From Acidimicrobiaceae bacterium (GTDB lineage: Bacteria; Actinomycetota; Acidimicrobiia; Acidimicrobiales; Ilumatobacteraceae), in contig JAAXJF010000098.1 of assembly GCA_012269985.1 (NCBI GenBank), forward strand, positions 91,878 through 127,671: a stretch of 35,794 nucleotides of DNA, in the 5' to 3' direction. Under the pieces are notes generated by a model. That model saw nothing but the letters and a program-made list of their open reading frames with translations, was not told the DNA's origin and ran no database searches. A program made the translations under genes and the position numbers. The stretch's first letter is position 1. The number at the start of each line of letters is the position of its first letter. Shown here in pieces: positions 7,306 to 16,029 of the stretch.

Positions 7306-8693
7306 GCAGCCGTCCCGCCGATCGTCATCGATGACACACGAAGGGTCGGCTGACCTGTACCGACCGGGACTCCTTGACCGTCCTTGCCGCAGGTACCTGG
7401 ACCACCCATTGAGAAGTCCGCGCCCAGCATGTCGATATCGCTGAGAACTTGAGGCCCGTTACCAATGAGATTTCCTTCACGCAGAGGCTCAGTGATCTGG
7501 CCGTTCTCAATGAGGTACGCATCACGCATTCCGAACACGAAATCACCAGAGGCAGTATTCACACTGCCGCCGCCAAGTTTGGCGACATAGACCCCGTGCT
7601 CGGTAGACGAAATGATGTCATCGGGGTCATCCTCTCCGGCGAGCACAAACGTGTTTGTCATGCGAACCATCGGGAGGCTTGCGTAATCCTGGCGGCGGCC
7701 GTTACCCGACGGTGACCTCTGTTCATCTCGCGCCCGAATGTGATCCCACATGTAATCGACGAGCACACCATCTTCGATGAGCACATTTCGACGGGTTGGC
7801 TGACCCTCATCGTCAAATGACCTCGTACCCCACTCGCCATCAACGGTGCCGTCGTCGACGAGCGTCACCAGCGGAGACGCAACAAGTTCGCCCACTCGAC
7901 CCGCATACACACTCGCACCCTTCGCAATGTGGTCGGCCTCTAACCCGTGGCCGCAGGCCTCATGGAACAGCACTCCGCCAGTACCCTGCGCGATCACCAC
8001 CGGTAACTGCCCGGAAGGAGCAGGTCGAGCATGAAGTTTCCGAACCGCTTGTTCTGCCGCCTCGGTTGCGAGATCAGCGAGCGAATAACGATCGAAGACC
8101 TCCCAACCACCGGTAAACCCGAGCGACTCGGCGCCTGTCTGCATACCAAGGTCGCCGTCTGCGACGACGCTCACGCGAAACAGCACTCGAGTGACTTCAT
8201 CAGTGACGAAGACGCCGTCAGAATTCGCGATCAGTACTGAGCGGTAACTGTCACTGAGACCTGCACTCACCTGAGTAACTGCACCACTGATACTGCGCGC
8301 AATCTCATCGACCTCGGTCAACATCTCGACCCGACGTGCCTTCGGCACCGCCTGCGGGTCGACCTCGACCTTCGTGCCCGCGCCTGACCTCTTGTCGTCA
8401 AGAGCGACAACGACAGAGCCACCATCGGCTGAACCGGCTGCATCAGCGGCTGCCCGAGCAGCAGCAAGCAGACCCCGCTCGCTGAGATCTGAGGTATGGG
8501 CGTATCCAGTCGTCACCCCGTTCACCACGCGAATTCCGGCTCCACGGTCACGACCTGATGACACCCCGTCAACTCGTCCGTCATCAAATGCAACTCCCGT
8601 ATTGCGGCGGTCTTCGGCATACACCTCAGCAAATCCCGCACCATGGCAACGGGCCTCGTTCAACACTCGGTCGAGAACATCACTTTCGATCAT
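7302..8693 (-). CDS. tldD: TldD zinc metalloprotease subunit
   Basis: TldD is the catalytic subunit of the TldD/TldE peptidase. The 463-residue protein carries the zinc-site helix FHEACGHGLEADH (HExxxH at about residues 244-249), the downstream DEGQPTRRNVLIEDGVL strand, NTASGDFVFGMRDAYLIENG, and a C-terminal TCGKDGQGVPVGTGQPTLRV containing the conserved Cys ligand. The length is typical. It heads the tldD-pmbA-uppP run and diverges from dxs with 112 bases between starts, where both promoters should lie. Confidence 0.95.
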   Translation of the reverse strand: MIESDVLDRVLNEARCHGAGFAEVYAEDRRNTGVAFDDGRVDGVSSGRDRGAGIRVVNGVTTGYAHTSDLSERGLLAAARAAADAAGSADGGSVVVALDDKRSGAGTKVEVDPQAVPKARRVEMLTEVDEIARSISGAVTQVSAGLSDSYRSVLIANSDGVFVTDEVTRVLFRVSVVADGDLGMQTGAESLGFTGGWEVFDRYSLADLATEAAEQAVRKLHARPAPSGQLPVVIAQGTGGVLFHEACGHGLEADHIAKGASVYAGRVGELVASPLVTLVDDGTVDGEWGTRSFDDEGQPTRRNVLIEDGVLVDYMWDHIRARDEQRSPSGNGRRQDYASLPMVRMTNTFVLAGEDDPDDIISSTEHGVYVAKLGGGSVNTASGDFVFGMRDAYLIENGQITEPLREGNLIGNGPQVLSDIDMLGADFSMGGPGTCGKDGQGVPVGTGQPTLRVSSMTIGGTAA

Positions 8694-8805
8694 CTCTACA
8701 TGCTACGAGACAGGGTTGTGGCGTGTCGCTCGCACCTTCATCGCCGAACGAAGTGCGAGCACCCGACGACATCGAGACAGCAGGCGAGGTAGCGTTTCAT
8801 TCACC

Positions 8806-10761
8806 ATGTTGTTGGAATCCCTCAACGGCCCAGACGACCTAAAGCGTCTGCCTGCGGCACAGCTACCCGAACTCGCGTACGAACTACGTGAAGTTATTGT
8901 CGATGCCGTCGCCAGCAACGGAGGCCACCTCGGATCAAACCTGGGCGCTGTTGAACTCTCAATTGCGCTACACCGAGTTTTTGAGTCACCAACCGATGCC
9001 ATTTTGTGGGATACCGGGCACCAGGCTTACGTGCACAAACTGCTCACCGGCCGACAAGCCCAATTCGATGAACTCCGCCGAGCCGACGGCCTCTCGGGTT
9101 ACCCCTCACGAGAAGAGAGCCGCCACGACTTCGTTGAGAACAGCCATGCCTCGACCATTCTGAGTTACGCCTACGGCCTCGCCGTCGGTCGAGATGCAGG
9201 CACCACCGACCATCGTCACATCGTTGCTGTTATTGGTGACGGGGCGATGACCGGCGGAATGTCATTTGAAGCGCTCAACAACCTCGGCCACTCAAAACGG
9301 CGCGTCATCATCGTGCTGAACGACAACGGCCGCAGCTATGCGCCGACCGTGTCAAACCTGTGGGCGAATGCCCAGCAAGAAGACGAACGCTCAAGCCACC
9401 CAAGCTTCACCGACCGCATCACCTCGTCACTATCTAGTGCGCTCACCGACATTCGCATGAACCCGGTGTACGTGCGCCGCCAGCGAAAGATTGAGCGCTT
9501 CCTTCACGAACTCCCAGGCATCGGCACCCAGGCTGAGCGAGCGTTGGATGCCTTCAAAGCTGGTGTGCGCGAATTTCTTCAACCGCCATCATTCTTTGAA
9601 GCCCTGGGCGTTCGCTACACCGGACCAATCGATGGCCATGACATCGAGGCTCTCGAAAGTGCGCTCCGCCAAGCCGAAGAACTCAGCGAAGAAGGACCAA
9701 TCGTCGTCCACGTGCTCACCCAGAAGGGACGTGGCTACGCCCCCGCTGAATCAGACGATGAAAAGCACCTGCACGATGCCCCTGTCTTCGACCCACTGTC
9801 AGGGCCTCCTCCGAGTGGCCCCACCGGTTACACCGAGGCGTTCTCTCGCACGATGCTGAACATTGCAGAGCGCGATGACCGCATCGTCGGTATTACCGCA
9901 GCGATGGCAGGACCGACCGGTCTTATCCCAATGCAGGAGAGGTTCCCTGGCCGAGTCTTCGATGTTGGCATCGCCGAGCAACATGCGGTCACTGGTGCAG
10001 CCGGCATGGCGATGGCTGGTCTACGACCGGTCGTTGCTGTTTACTCAACGTTCTTATCTCGGGCGTGGGACCAAGTCGTCTACGACGTTGCCCTTCACCG
10101 TTTGCCAGTGGTGTTCTGCCTCGACCGATCGGGAATCACTGGCCCCGATGGTGCGAGCCATCACGGCGTCTATGACCTCGCCCTGCTCTCAAAGGTGCCT
10201 GGCATGCGTGTGCTAGCGCCATCGAATGCAGATGAACTCGAACAAATGCTGTCAGATGCGGTCGACCTCGCCGATGACGGCCCGATCGTCATTCGCTATC
10301 CGCGCGGCGGTGCTCCACGAGCGACTGACGGGGTCGGTACGGGTCTCAGTGCTCGAAAAGTTGTGACACCAACCGAGCCTGCACCAGTGGTGATCTGCGC
10401 AGTAGGTCGCATGGTTGCAACCGCTGAAATCGTTGCTGGCAAACTCGCCGCCGATGGCATCGAATGCTCGGTTTGGGATGTTCGCTCCTGTGTACCTCTC
10501 GATCCCGACATGCTCGACGATGCAGCACGGCACCAACTTGTTGTCACGATTGAAGATGGCATCGTCGAAGGCGGCATCGGTGCGATGCTCACCCGATCGG
10601 TCAACGAACGCCTCTCCGCATCGCCAGGCACCTCGCCGCAGTGCATCAACCTTGGCCTGCCAACCGTGTTCATCCCCCACGGCTCCCCTGACGAACTCTT
10701 CACCAAGTTCGACCTCGACGCCGACAACGTCGTCACCCGCATTCGCTCCGCCCTCGGCTGA
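8806..10761 (+). CDS. dxs: 1-deoxy-D-xylulose-5-phosphate synthase Dxs
   Basis: Dxs condenses pyruvate and glyceraldehyde-3-phosphate using thiamine diphosphate, starting the non-mevalonate isoprenoid pathway. The 651-residue protein begins MLLESLNGPDDLKRLPA, as in homologues. It has SNGGHLGSNLGAVEL (His41), DTGHQAYVHKLLTGR, the TPP motif GDGAMTGGMSFEALNNLG...NDN, the transketolase pyrimidine-domain GIAEQHAVTGAAGMA with the catalytic Glu, and the DRSGITGPDGASHHG motif. An upstream in-frame extension to 8374 overlaps tldD and is not family-like. The product feeds both isoprenoids and, elsewhere, thiamine and pyridoxal precursors. It uses the cofactor supplied by the thiamine operon at 16863-21334. 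Confidence 0.97.
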   Translation: MLLESLNGPDDLKRLPAAQLPELAYELREVIVDAVASNGGHLGSNLGAVELSIALHRVFESPTDAILWDTGHQAYVHKLLTGRQAQFDELRRADGLSGYPSREESRHDFVENSHASTILSYAYGLAVGRDAGTTDHRHIVAVIGDGAMTGGMSFEALNNLGHSKRRVIIVLNDNGRSYAPTVSNLWANAQQEDERSSHPSFTDRITSSLSSALTDIRMNPVYVRRQRKIERFLHELPGIGTQAERALDAFKAGVREFLQPPSFFEALGVRYTGPIDGHDIEALESALRQAEELSEEGPIVVHVLTQKGRGYAPAESDDEKHLHDAPVFDPLSGPPPSGPTGYTEAFSRTMLNIAERDDRIVGITAAMAGPTGLIPMQERFPGRVFDVGIAEQHAVTGAAGMAMAGLRPVVAVYSTFLSRAWDQVVYDVALHRLPVVFCLDRSGITGPDGASHHGVYDLALLSKVPGMRVLAPSNADELEQMLSDAVDLADDGPIVIRYPRGGAPRATDGVGTGLSARKVVTPTEPAPVVICAVGRMVATAEIVAGKLAADGIECSVWDVRSCVPLDPDMLDDAARHQLVVTIEDGIVEGGIGAMLTRSVNERLSASPGTSPQCINLGLPTVFIPHGSPDELFTKFDLDADNVVTRIRSALG

Positions 10762-10790
10762 GAGCACCCTCTCCCGCATAGGATCGAACC

Positions 10791-11594
10791 ATGAGTTCAT
10801 CTGCTGAGTGGAGAAGCCGCTACACCCGTCTCGAGTTCACCGATCATGACAATGGCGTCGTACTTGTCACGTTGAACAACCCGGGAAAACTGAATGCAAC
10901 CGACGAGGTCATGCACGCCGAGCTCGCAACGGTGTTCATCGACCTCGATCGCGACCCTGACGTTCGAGTGGTGGTGGTTACCGGTGAGGGAAATGCCTTC
11001 TCCGCAGGTGGTGATCTCGAGTGGATCACCAAGCAGGTCGGCAACTACCCACAGACGATGACGGTGATGAAAGAGGCTGGCGACATCGTTCGAACGCTCA
11101 TCGAATGCGATACCCCCGTCGTGTCGGCGATCAATGGGGTCGCGGTTGGAGCGGGGCTCGCAGTTGCATTGATGGCCGACATCAGCATCATCGACCGCGC
11201 CGCGAAGTTCACCGACGGCCACATCCGTCTTGGAGTTGCGGCCGGCGACCACGCGGTTGCGATCTGGCCACTGCTCTGCGGCATGGCGAGAGCGAAGTAC
11301 TACCTCATGACCGCCGATTTCATCGATGGTGCTGAGGCAGAACGCATCGGGCTCGTATCAAAAGCAGTCGATGGTGATGACGTGCTGCCCGAAGCGATGC
11401 GAATCGCCCAGACACTTGCAACTGGCCCGAACGATGCGATCAAGTTCACAAAACGAGCACTCAACCACTGGCTGCGTCAGGCGCTTCCAGCATTCGAGGC
11501 TTCACTTGCGTACGAAATGTTGAACTTCCTCGGTGGTGATGCAGCAGAGGGTCTCGCCGCCTTACGGGATCGGCGCTCTCCCGAATTTGGGTGA
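10791..11594 (+). CDS. Enoyl-CoA hydratase/isomerase family protein, atypical active site
   Basis: A 267-residue crotonase-fold protein. The CoA-binding and oxyanion-hole segments are present: GNAFSAGGDLEW at about residues 66-77 and NGVAVGAGLAVALMADISI. The two catalytic glutamates of mitochondrial enoyl-CoA hydratase are not found: the segment FTDGHIRLGVAAGDHAV has His where FG.PEI has Glu, and RAKYYLMTAD has Tyr where the second Glu would be. It could therefore be a hydrolase, isomerase or other crotonase-type enzyme rather than a hydratase. It follows dxs by 29 bases and is followed after 4 bases by a phosphatase gene, but the substrate cannot be told from context. Confidence 0.88.
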   Translation: MSSSAEWRSRYTRLEFTDHDNGVVLVTLNNPGKLNATDEVMHAELATVFIDLDRDPDVRVVVVTGEGNAFSAGGDLEWITKQVGNYPQTMTVMKEAGDIVRTLIECDTPVVSAINGVAVGAGLAVALMADISIIDRAAKFTDGHIRLGVAAGDHAVAIWPLLCGMARAKYYLMTADFIDGAEAERIGLVSKAVDGDDVLPEAMRIAQTLATGPNDAIKFTKRALNHWLRQALPAFEASLAYEMLNFLGGDAAEGLAALRDRRSPEFG

Positions 11595-11598
11595 CGGC

Positions 11599-12384
11599 GT
11601 GTCGACATCTGCTTCCGCGTTCCGCGACGACCTCTCGCTCGCCCTTGAACTTGCCGATCTCTGCGATGCCATCACATTGCCTGCGTTTGAGAATCGTTCG
11701 TTCAGCGTTGAGTACAAGTCAGATCGTTCAGAGGTAACCGAAGCCGACCGAGACGCCGAACGGCAACTCTCAGAACACCTGCTCGCCGCTCGACCCGACC
11801 ACAGCCTGTTCGGCGAAGAACACGGTGTCACGGGCAATGAGTTGTCACCGTGGCAATGGATCGTTGACCCGATCGACGGCACCTCGGGATTCACGCGAGG
11901 CATCCCGATTTGGGCGACCCTTATCGCCCTTCACCATGCCGATGACGGACTCTGTGTTTCCGTCGTCTCCGCTCCTGCGCTCGGTCGCCGCTGGTGGGCG
12001 ACCAAAGGTGGCGGCACCTGGGCCGATGGCCGCAAATGTACCGTTTCGGGCATCGACAACATCGCTGACGCTCAAGTGAACGTGACATTGAACGATGGCT
12101 GGCGCGAACTCGGCCATGCGGAAGCGCTCACTGATCTCACGATGACCGCTCGTCGCTCACGAGGGGTCGGCGATTTCTGGCAGCACTGTCTCGTTGCCGA
12201 GGGTGCAATCGATGTTGCGGTCGACGCTGTCGGTGTTCAGCCCTACGATCTGGCCGCAGTTCGACTTCTTGTCGAGGAGGCCGGTGGAACATTCACGAAT
12301 CACCTCGGCGAACCGAGCCATGCCGGCCCAACTGCGATGAGTAGTAATGGAGTGCTTCACTCTCAGGTGCTGGAGCGCCTGTAA
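11599..12384 (+). CDS. Inositol-monophosphatase family phosphatase, HisN-like
   Basis: The 261-residue protein has the Mg-binding signatures of the inositol monophosphatase superfamily: FGEEHG, the DPIDGTSGFTRGIPIWATLI motif, GGGTWADGR, and a C-terminal VQPYDLAAVRLLVEEAGGTF corresponding to WDxAA..EEAGG. The N-terminal KSDRSEVTEADRDAE (D..T..D) is typical. Many actinobacterial members of this subgroup are histidinol-phosphate phosphatases (HisN), others act on inositol phosphate; the short N-terminus and the sequence around TRGIP favour HisN-like, with moderate certainty. The GTG at 11599 lies 4 bases past the preceding stop; an in-frame ATG inside the previous gene (11533) is rejected. Confidence 0.88.
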   Translation: MSTSASAFRDDLSLALELADLCDAITLPAFENRSFSVEYKSDRSEVTEADRDAERQLSEHLLAARPDHSLFGEEHGVTGNELSPWQWIVDPIDGTSGFTRGIPIWATLIALHHADDGLCVSVVSAPALGRRWWATKGGGTWADGRKCTVSGIDNIADAQVNVTLNDGWRELGHAEALTDLTMTARRSRGVGDFWQHCLVAEGAIDVAVDAVGVQPYDLAAVRLLVEEAGGTFTNHLGEPSHAGPTAMSSNGVLHSQVLERL

Positions 12385-12404
12385 CCGCCGGTACCGTACG
12401 ACCG

Positions 12405-13574
12405 GTGAGCGAGAACTCTTCACACGATCAGGCCACCCGAGCAATCTCGAGTGGCCGCGGTGCGAACGATCGCGGGCTGTCGGTGCCGATCTGGGCGACC
12501 GCTGTGTGGGAATCAGATTCTGCTGAGCACGCCTATGACATGGCCCACACAGTGGGGCCCGACGAGTTTTATTCGCGTCACGGCAACCCGACGGTGTCGG
12601 CGTTCGCCGATGCTGTTGCCGACATCGAAGATGCCGAAGGGGCACTTGCATTTGCCTCTGGCATGGGCGCTCTTGCGAGTGTTGTCTTCGCCTTGTGTTC
12701 GACCGGCAGTCACATTGTTGCCACCACCCAGATCTATGGAACCACCGCCACGTTCCTCAACGGCCCTGTCGCCCGAATGGGTATCGAGACAACATGGGTA
12801 AACGGCAGCAAACCTGGAGCGATGGCCGCTGCGGTGATTCCTGGTCGCACGATGCTCGTCATCGCAGAAACCCCATCAAACCCCACGCTCGACATCGTTG
12901 ACCTCGATGAACTCGGCGCCATCAAAGGGCCCTTCACCATGGTGGACTCAACCCTTGCGACACCGTTCGGCCAACAACCGATTCGACATGGGGTTGATCT
13001 CGTGTTGCATTCTGCAACGAAAGGAATCGCTGGTCACAACGACGCAACGCTCGGTGTGGTGTCCGGTGAACAAGAACTCCTCGACGACATCTGGCGTTAC
13101 GGCATTCTGCACGGCGCTTCGGCATCACCATTTGATGCCATGCTTGCGCTACGCGGTATTCGCACACTTGATGTGCGCCAACAGCGACAGAGCGACACGG
13201 CTCTCGACATTGCCTTGCGCCTCGCGTCGCATTCAGCGATTACGGCTGTGCACTACCCCGGTCTTCCCGAACATCCGCAACATGATCGGGCGGCTGCGCA
13301 AATGTTTCGCTTCGGGTCGGTGGTGTCGTTTCAAATGAGCGACGGCGACGGCTTCGCACGGCTTGTTGAACGCCTCAACCTTCTGCGCTGCGCAACCTCT
13401 TTCGGCGGCCCCGAGACCCTCATCTGTGAATCGTGGACGACAACCCATTCAGGTCTTGATGAAGATGCCCGTCGGGCGATGGGCATCCACCCTGGGTTCG
13501 TTCGCATGTCAATCGGCCTCGAAGACGTCGATGACCTGTGGGACGACCTTGATAGCTCGCTGTCATCGATCTGA
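12405..13574 (+). CDS. Cys/Met-metabolism PLP-dependent enzyme (trans-sulfuration family)
   Basis: The 389-residue protein belongs to the gamma-family of fold-type I PLP enzymes, which includes cystathionine gamma-synthase, cystathionine gamma-lyase, methionine gamma-lyase and O-acetylhomoserine sulfhydrylase. It shows YSRHGNPTVSAFADAVADIE, ALAFASGMGALASV, IVATTQIYGTT, ETPSNPTLDIVDLDEL, and the PLP-lysine segment LHSATKGIAGHND (canonical HS.TKY..GH.D). The C-terminal ATSFGGPETLICES and HPGFVRMSIGLEDVDDLWDDL are typical. The exact reaction cannot be assigned from sequence alone. The GTG start lies 20 bases after the phosphatase gene. It converges on nfuA with a 30-base gap. Confidence 0.9.
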   Translation: MSENSSHDQATRAISSGRGANDRGLSVPIWATAVWESDSAEHAYDMAHTVGPDEFYSRHGNPTVSAFADAVADIEDAEGALAFASGMGALASVVFALCSTGSHIVATTQIYGTTATFLNGPVARMGIETTWVNGSKPGAMAAAVIPGRTMLVIAETPSNPTLDIVDLDELGAIKGPFTMVDSTLATPFGQQPIRHGVDLVLHSATKGIAGHNDATLGVVSGEQELLDDIWRYGILHGASASPFDAMLALRGIRTLDVRQQRQSDTALDIALRLASHSAITAVHYPGLPEHPQHDRAAAQMFRFGSVVSFQMSDGDGFARLVERLNLLRCATSFGGPETLICESWTTTHSGLDEDARRAMGIHPGFVRMSIGLEDVDDLWDDLDSSLSSI

Positions 13575-13604
13575 ACGGCCGAAGCCGGTTGCGCAAGGCT
13601 GCGT

Positions 13605-14258
13605 CTAGTTGTAGTAGGGGTTCGCTCCGGTCGAATGGTCGGTGAGATCACGCACACCGGTAATTGCGGGGACCGCTTCAACGAGCATTGTCTGCACGCC
13701 GTCAAGCATGGTGGCTTTGCTCATCGAGCAACCATGGCAGCCACCACCCATCGTAAGATACGCCATGCCTTCACCATCGTGACCGATGTAGGTGACAAAT
13801 CCGCCATGGCTTGCAAGAGCGGGGTTCACATCGCTTGAGAGCACCGCTTCAACCTCGGCGGAGAGCGCATCACCATTCGTTAGACCGTCGACGACCGGAG
13901 CAGCTGGACGATTCGGGTTTCGAATGACGAGACCTTGCGCCTCGTTGTGGTCGAGCACTGCGCCCTGCAAGAACTCCACCGAGTCTGCGGGAATGATGAC
14001 CTTGAAGTCACCGATCGTTCGAACCTCATCGGTAAACGCTGCGGTAAGGAATTCTTCGAAACTCAGGTCGTAACGGAAATCCTCCCCCGGGGCCGATGCA
14101 ATGGCGAGACGAAGACCCAACGAATCTGCGTCAGCCTCAGATGCGCGCAGTTCTCTCATCATCTCGAGCGCACTATCAGTGATCTCCACAATCGTGTCAG
14201 CAGGAGCTGATTCCGCTGCATCGGCGAAAGGACTTTTCATGTCATCGTTCTGACCCAT
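13605..14258 (-). CDS. nfuA: NfuA-type iron-sulfur cluster carrier
   Basis: The 217-residue protein joins a degenerate A-type (IscA/HesB-like) N-terminal domain, about residues 22-115, to a NifU C-terminal domain, about residues 130-217. The N-terminal domain has GLRLAI and DFKVIIPADSVEFLQGAVLDH but no cysteines, as in NfuA. The NifU domain has VNPALASHGGFVTYIG and the cluster-binding CHGCSMSKATMLDGVQTML (CxxC). NfuA proteins deliver [4Fe-4S] clusters to client enzymes; in this window MoaA would be a client. It is monocistronic and divergent from the gene at 14283, with only 24 bases between starts. Confidence 0.92.
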   Translation of the reverse strand: MGQNDDMKSPFADAAESAPADTIVEITDSALEMMRELRASEADADSLGLRLAIASAPGEDFRYDLSFEEFLTAAFTDEVRTIGDFKVIIPADSVEFLQGAVLDHNEAQGLVIRNPNRPAAPVVDGLTNGDALSAEVEAVLSSDVNPALASHGGFVTYIGHDGEGMAYLTMGGGCHGCSMSKATMLDGVQTMLVEAVPAITGVRDLTDHSTGANPYYN

Positions 14259-14282
14259 GCTCGCAGGCTACCGTCGTCGTAC

Positions 14283-15044
14283 ATGACGGTCGATTCCTAC
14301 CTTTTCTGCCCCAAGGACCCATCGGAGTACATTTCCCGGTTCACTACCGAGAGCGCTGCTATGTCATCGCTCATCGAAACTCAACCGCTCGACGCCGCAG
14401 TGCCGACCTGTGGCGATTGGGACCTCGCCGCCCTCGCAACCCATGTTGGGTGGGTGTACCGATGGGCCGCCGTTGCGCTGCGAACGGCCGCAATGCCTGA
14501 ACGAGGTGCAGTGAGCCGGCCCGATTCGCCAGACGAACTGCACGACTGGTTCACCACAAGCGCGACCGATGCGCTCGATGCGCTTCGCAGCGTTGACCCA
14601 TCGGCACCGACCTGGCATCCGTTTCAACCACCTCAACTCGCTGGCTTCTGGCTCCGACGCCTCACCCACGAAACAACAATCCACCTGCTCGATGCCCAAC
14701 TCACATGTTCAATGACCCCAGATATTGAAGCTGAGATGGCATCGGATGGCATCGACGAATACCTCACTGTTGCTCTGCCCCGAGTGTTGTCCGGCGAGGG
14801 CGTGACCGTACCGACGACAACCCTGCACATCCACTGCACCGATGTCGACGGCGAATGGCTTATCGTCCCATCAGACGATGGGCTTGTCATCACCCGAGAG
14901 CATGCGAAGGGCGACGCCGCGCTCCGCGGCCCTGCCGCGGCGATGTTTGCTGGTCTGTGGGGTCGTCAAGGCGCGGCCGGCGAAATTGATATCGCCGGTG
15001 ATGCCGACGTCGCGGCATCATGGCTTGCCATTGGAGGCAACTAA
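14283..15044 (+). CDS. Maleylpyruvate isomerase family mycothiol-dependent protein
   Basis: The 253-residue protein matches the actinobacterial MDMPI/DinB-like fold: an N-terminal helical bundle with VPTCGDWDLAALATHVGWVYRW (His in the first metal-ligand position) and, around residue 128, RRLTHETTIHLLDAQ (the H-x(3)-H-type second metal segment). The C-terminal third, from about residue 150, resembles the SCP2-like domain found in the same proteins. Family members bind a divalent metal and are thought to use mycothiol; actual substrates are mostly unknown. The ATG at 14283 diverges from nfuA. The TTG start of the transporter gene follows its stop by 3 bases. Confidence 0.85.
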   Translation: MTVDSYLFCPKDPSEYISRFTTESAAMSSLIETQPLDAAVPTCGDWDLAALATHVGWVYRWAAVALRTAAMPERGAVSRPDSPDELHDWFTTSATDALDALRSVDPSAPTWHPFQPPQLAGFWLRRLTHETTIHLLDAQLTCSMTPDIEAEMASDGIDEYLTVALPRVLSGEGVTVPTTTLHIHCTDVDGEWLIVPSDDGLVITREHAKGDAALRGPAAAMFAGLWGRQGAAGEIDIAGDADVAASWLAIGGN

Positions 15045-15047
15045 CCC

Positions 15048-15992
15048 TTGCCAATAACCCCAGCTGAAGAACCTCGCAAGCTTCGCCCTACCGCACTGCT
15101 CGGCCCACTGGCCGTCCTAGGAGCCTCGACATGCTTTGCGCTTTCATATGTCGTCATCAAATGGCCTGGCACCCCTGGTTCGGTCATTGCATGGTGGCGC
15201 CTTGCGGTTGCGACCGTGTTGTGGTGGGTTTTTCTTATTTATCGACGGTTCGCGAAAGGCGTGCCATTCCCGTCACGAGCAACGTGGAGATATGTAACCC
15301 CCGCCGCACTGCTCTTCGGAGCGAATATCGCCGTGATGTTCACTGCCGCAACGAAAACAAGCGTTGCTCACCTTGAGTTCATCAATGCCCTTGCCCCGAT
15401 CGTGCTCGCCCCTCTCGGATTTCTCTTCTTCCGAGAGCGCCCACAATGGAAAGCGCTGCGATGGGGTGTCTTCTCGTTTGCGGGAATTGCGATCGTGCTG
15501 TCATTCGGCCCAGCAAACGGTGTTGCAACCGTTGAAGGTGACCTCCTGGTCGCTACCGCGTTCTGTGCATTTCTCAGCTACCTACTTCTCACCAAGCGTG
15601 CGCGGGCCCACGGTGTGACCACCGTCGATTTCATGGCGGTGATGATGCCAGTTGCGATGGTTGCTGCGACCCCGGTTGCCCTTCTCATCGCATCCGATGC
15701 GTTCATTCCCGACAATTCGAAGACCTGGGGGTCAATCTTCATCCTCGCGGTACTCACCGGGGTGATCGCCCACAGTCTGCTCGTATTCGCCCAGAAGATC
15801 GTTCCCATCGCCACCATCAGCATGATCCAGGCGGGCCAACCGGCACAGTCGACATTTCTTGCATGGGTATTTCTCGGAGAGACCATCTCGATCAAACAGG
15901 CTCCCGGCATGGCATTGGTCATCATTGGTTCGATCCTCGTCGTCATCACCGGTAAACGATCGATGGAGAACACACAGAAATTCACCTCGTAG
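15048..15992 (+). CDS. EamA/DMT-superfamily transporter
   Basis: The 314-residue protein has about ten hydrophobic segments arranged as two EamA repeats. The first spans about residues 16-150 and ends with LEFINALAPIVLAPLGFLFF; the second spans about residues 165-305 with ISMIQAGQPAQSTFLAWVFL. The glutamate of the usual 'E.....' exit motif is in FRERPQWKALRW and LGETISIKQAPG. DMT proteins export or import small metabolites; the substrate here is not predictable. TTG start at 15048, with GGAGG ten bases upstream inside the previous gene, so it is probably translationally coupled. Confidence 0.9.
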   Translation: MPITPAEEPRKLRPTALLGPLAVLGASTCFALSYVVIKWPGTPGSVIAWWRLAVATVLWWVFLIYRRFAKGVPFPSRATWRYVTPAALLFGANIAVMFTAATKTSVAHLEFINALAPIVLAPLGFLFFRERPQWKALRWGVFSFAGIAIVLSFGPANGVATVEGDLLVATAFCAFLSYLLLTKRARAHGVTTVDFMAVMMPVAMVAATPVALLIASDAFIPDNSKTWGSIFILAVLTGVIAHSLLVFAQKIVPIATISMIQAGQPAQSTFLAWVFLGETISIKQAPGMALVIIGSILVVITGKRSMENTQKFTS

Positions 15993-16029
15993 TTGCCGTT
16001 ACGTCACCCGCATCCACTAGGAAGAAGGG

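Noticed and set aside
8374-8805. Upstream extension of the dxs frame
   Set aside because: It overlaps tldD on the other strand, is low in family likeness, and the normal Dxs start MLLESLNGPDDL is at 8806.
13575-13604. Bidirectional terminator between the PLP enzyme gene and nfuA
   Set aside because: Only a four-base CGGC/GCCG stem with a four-base loop and no U-run is present; too weak to call.
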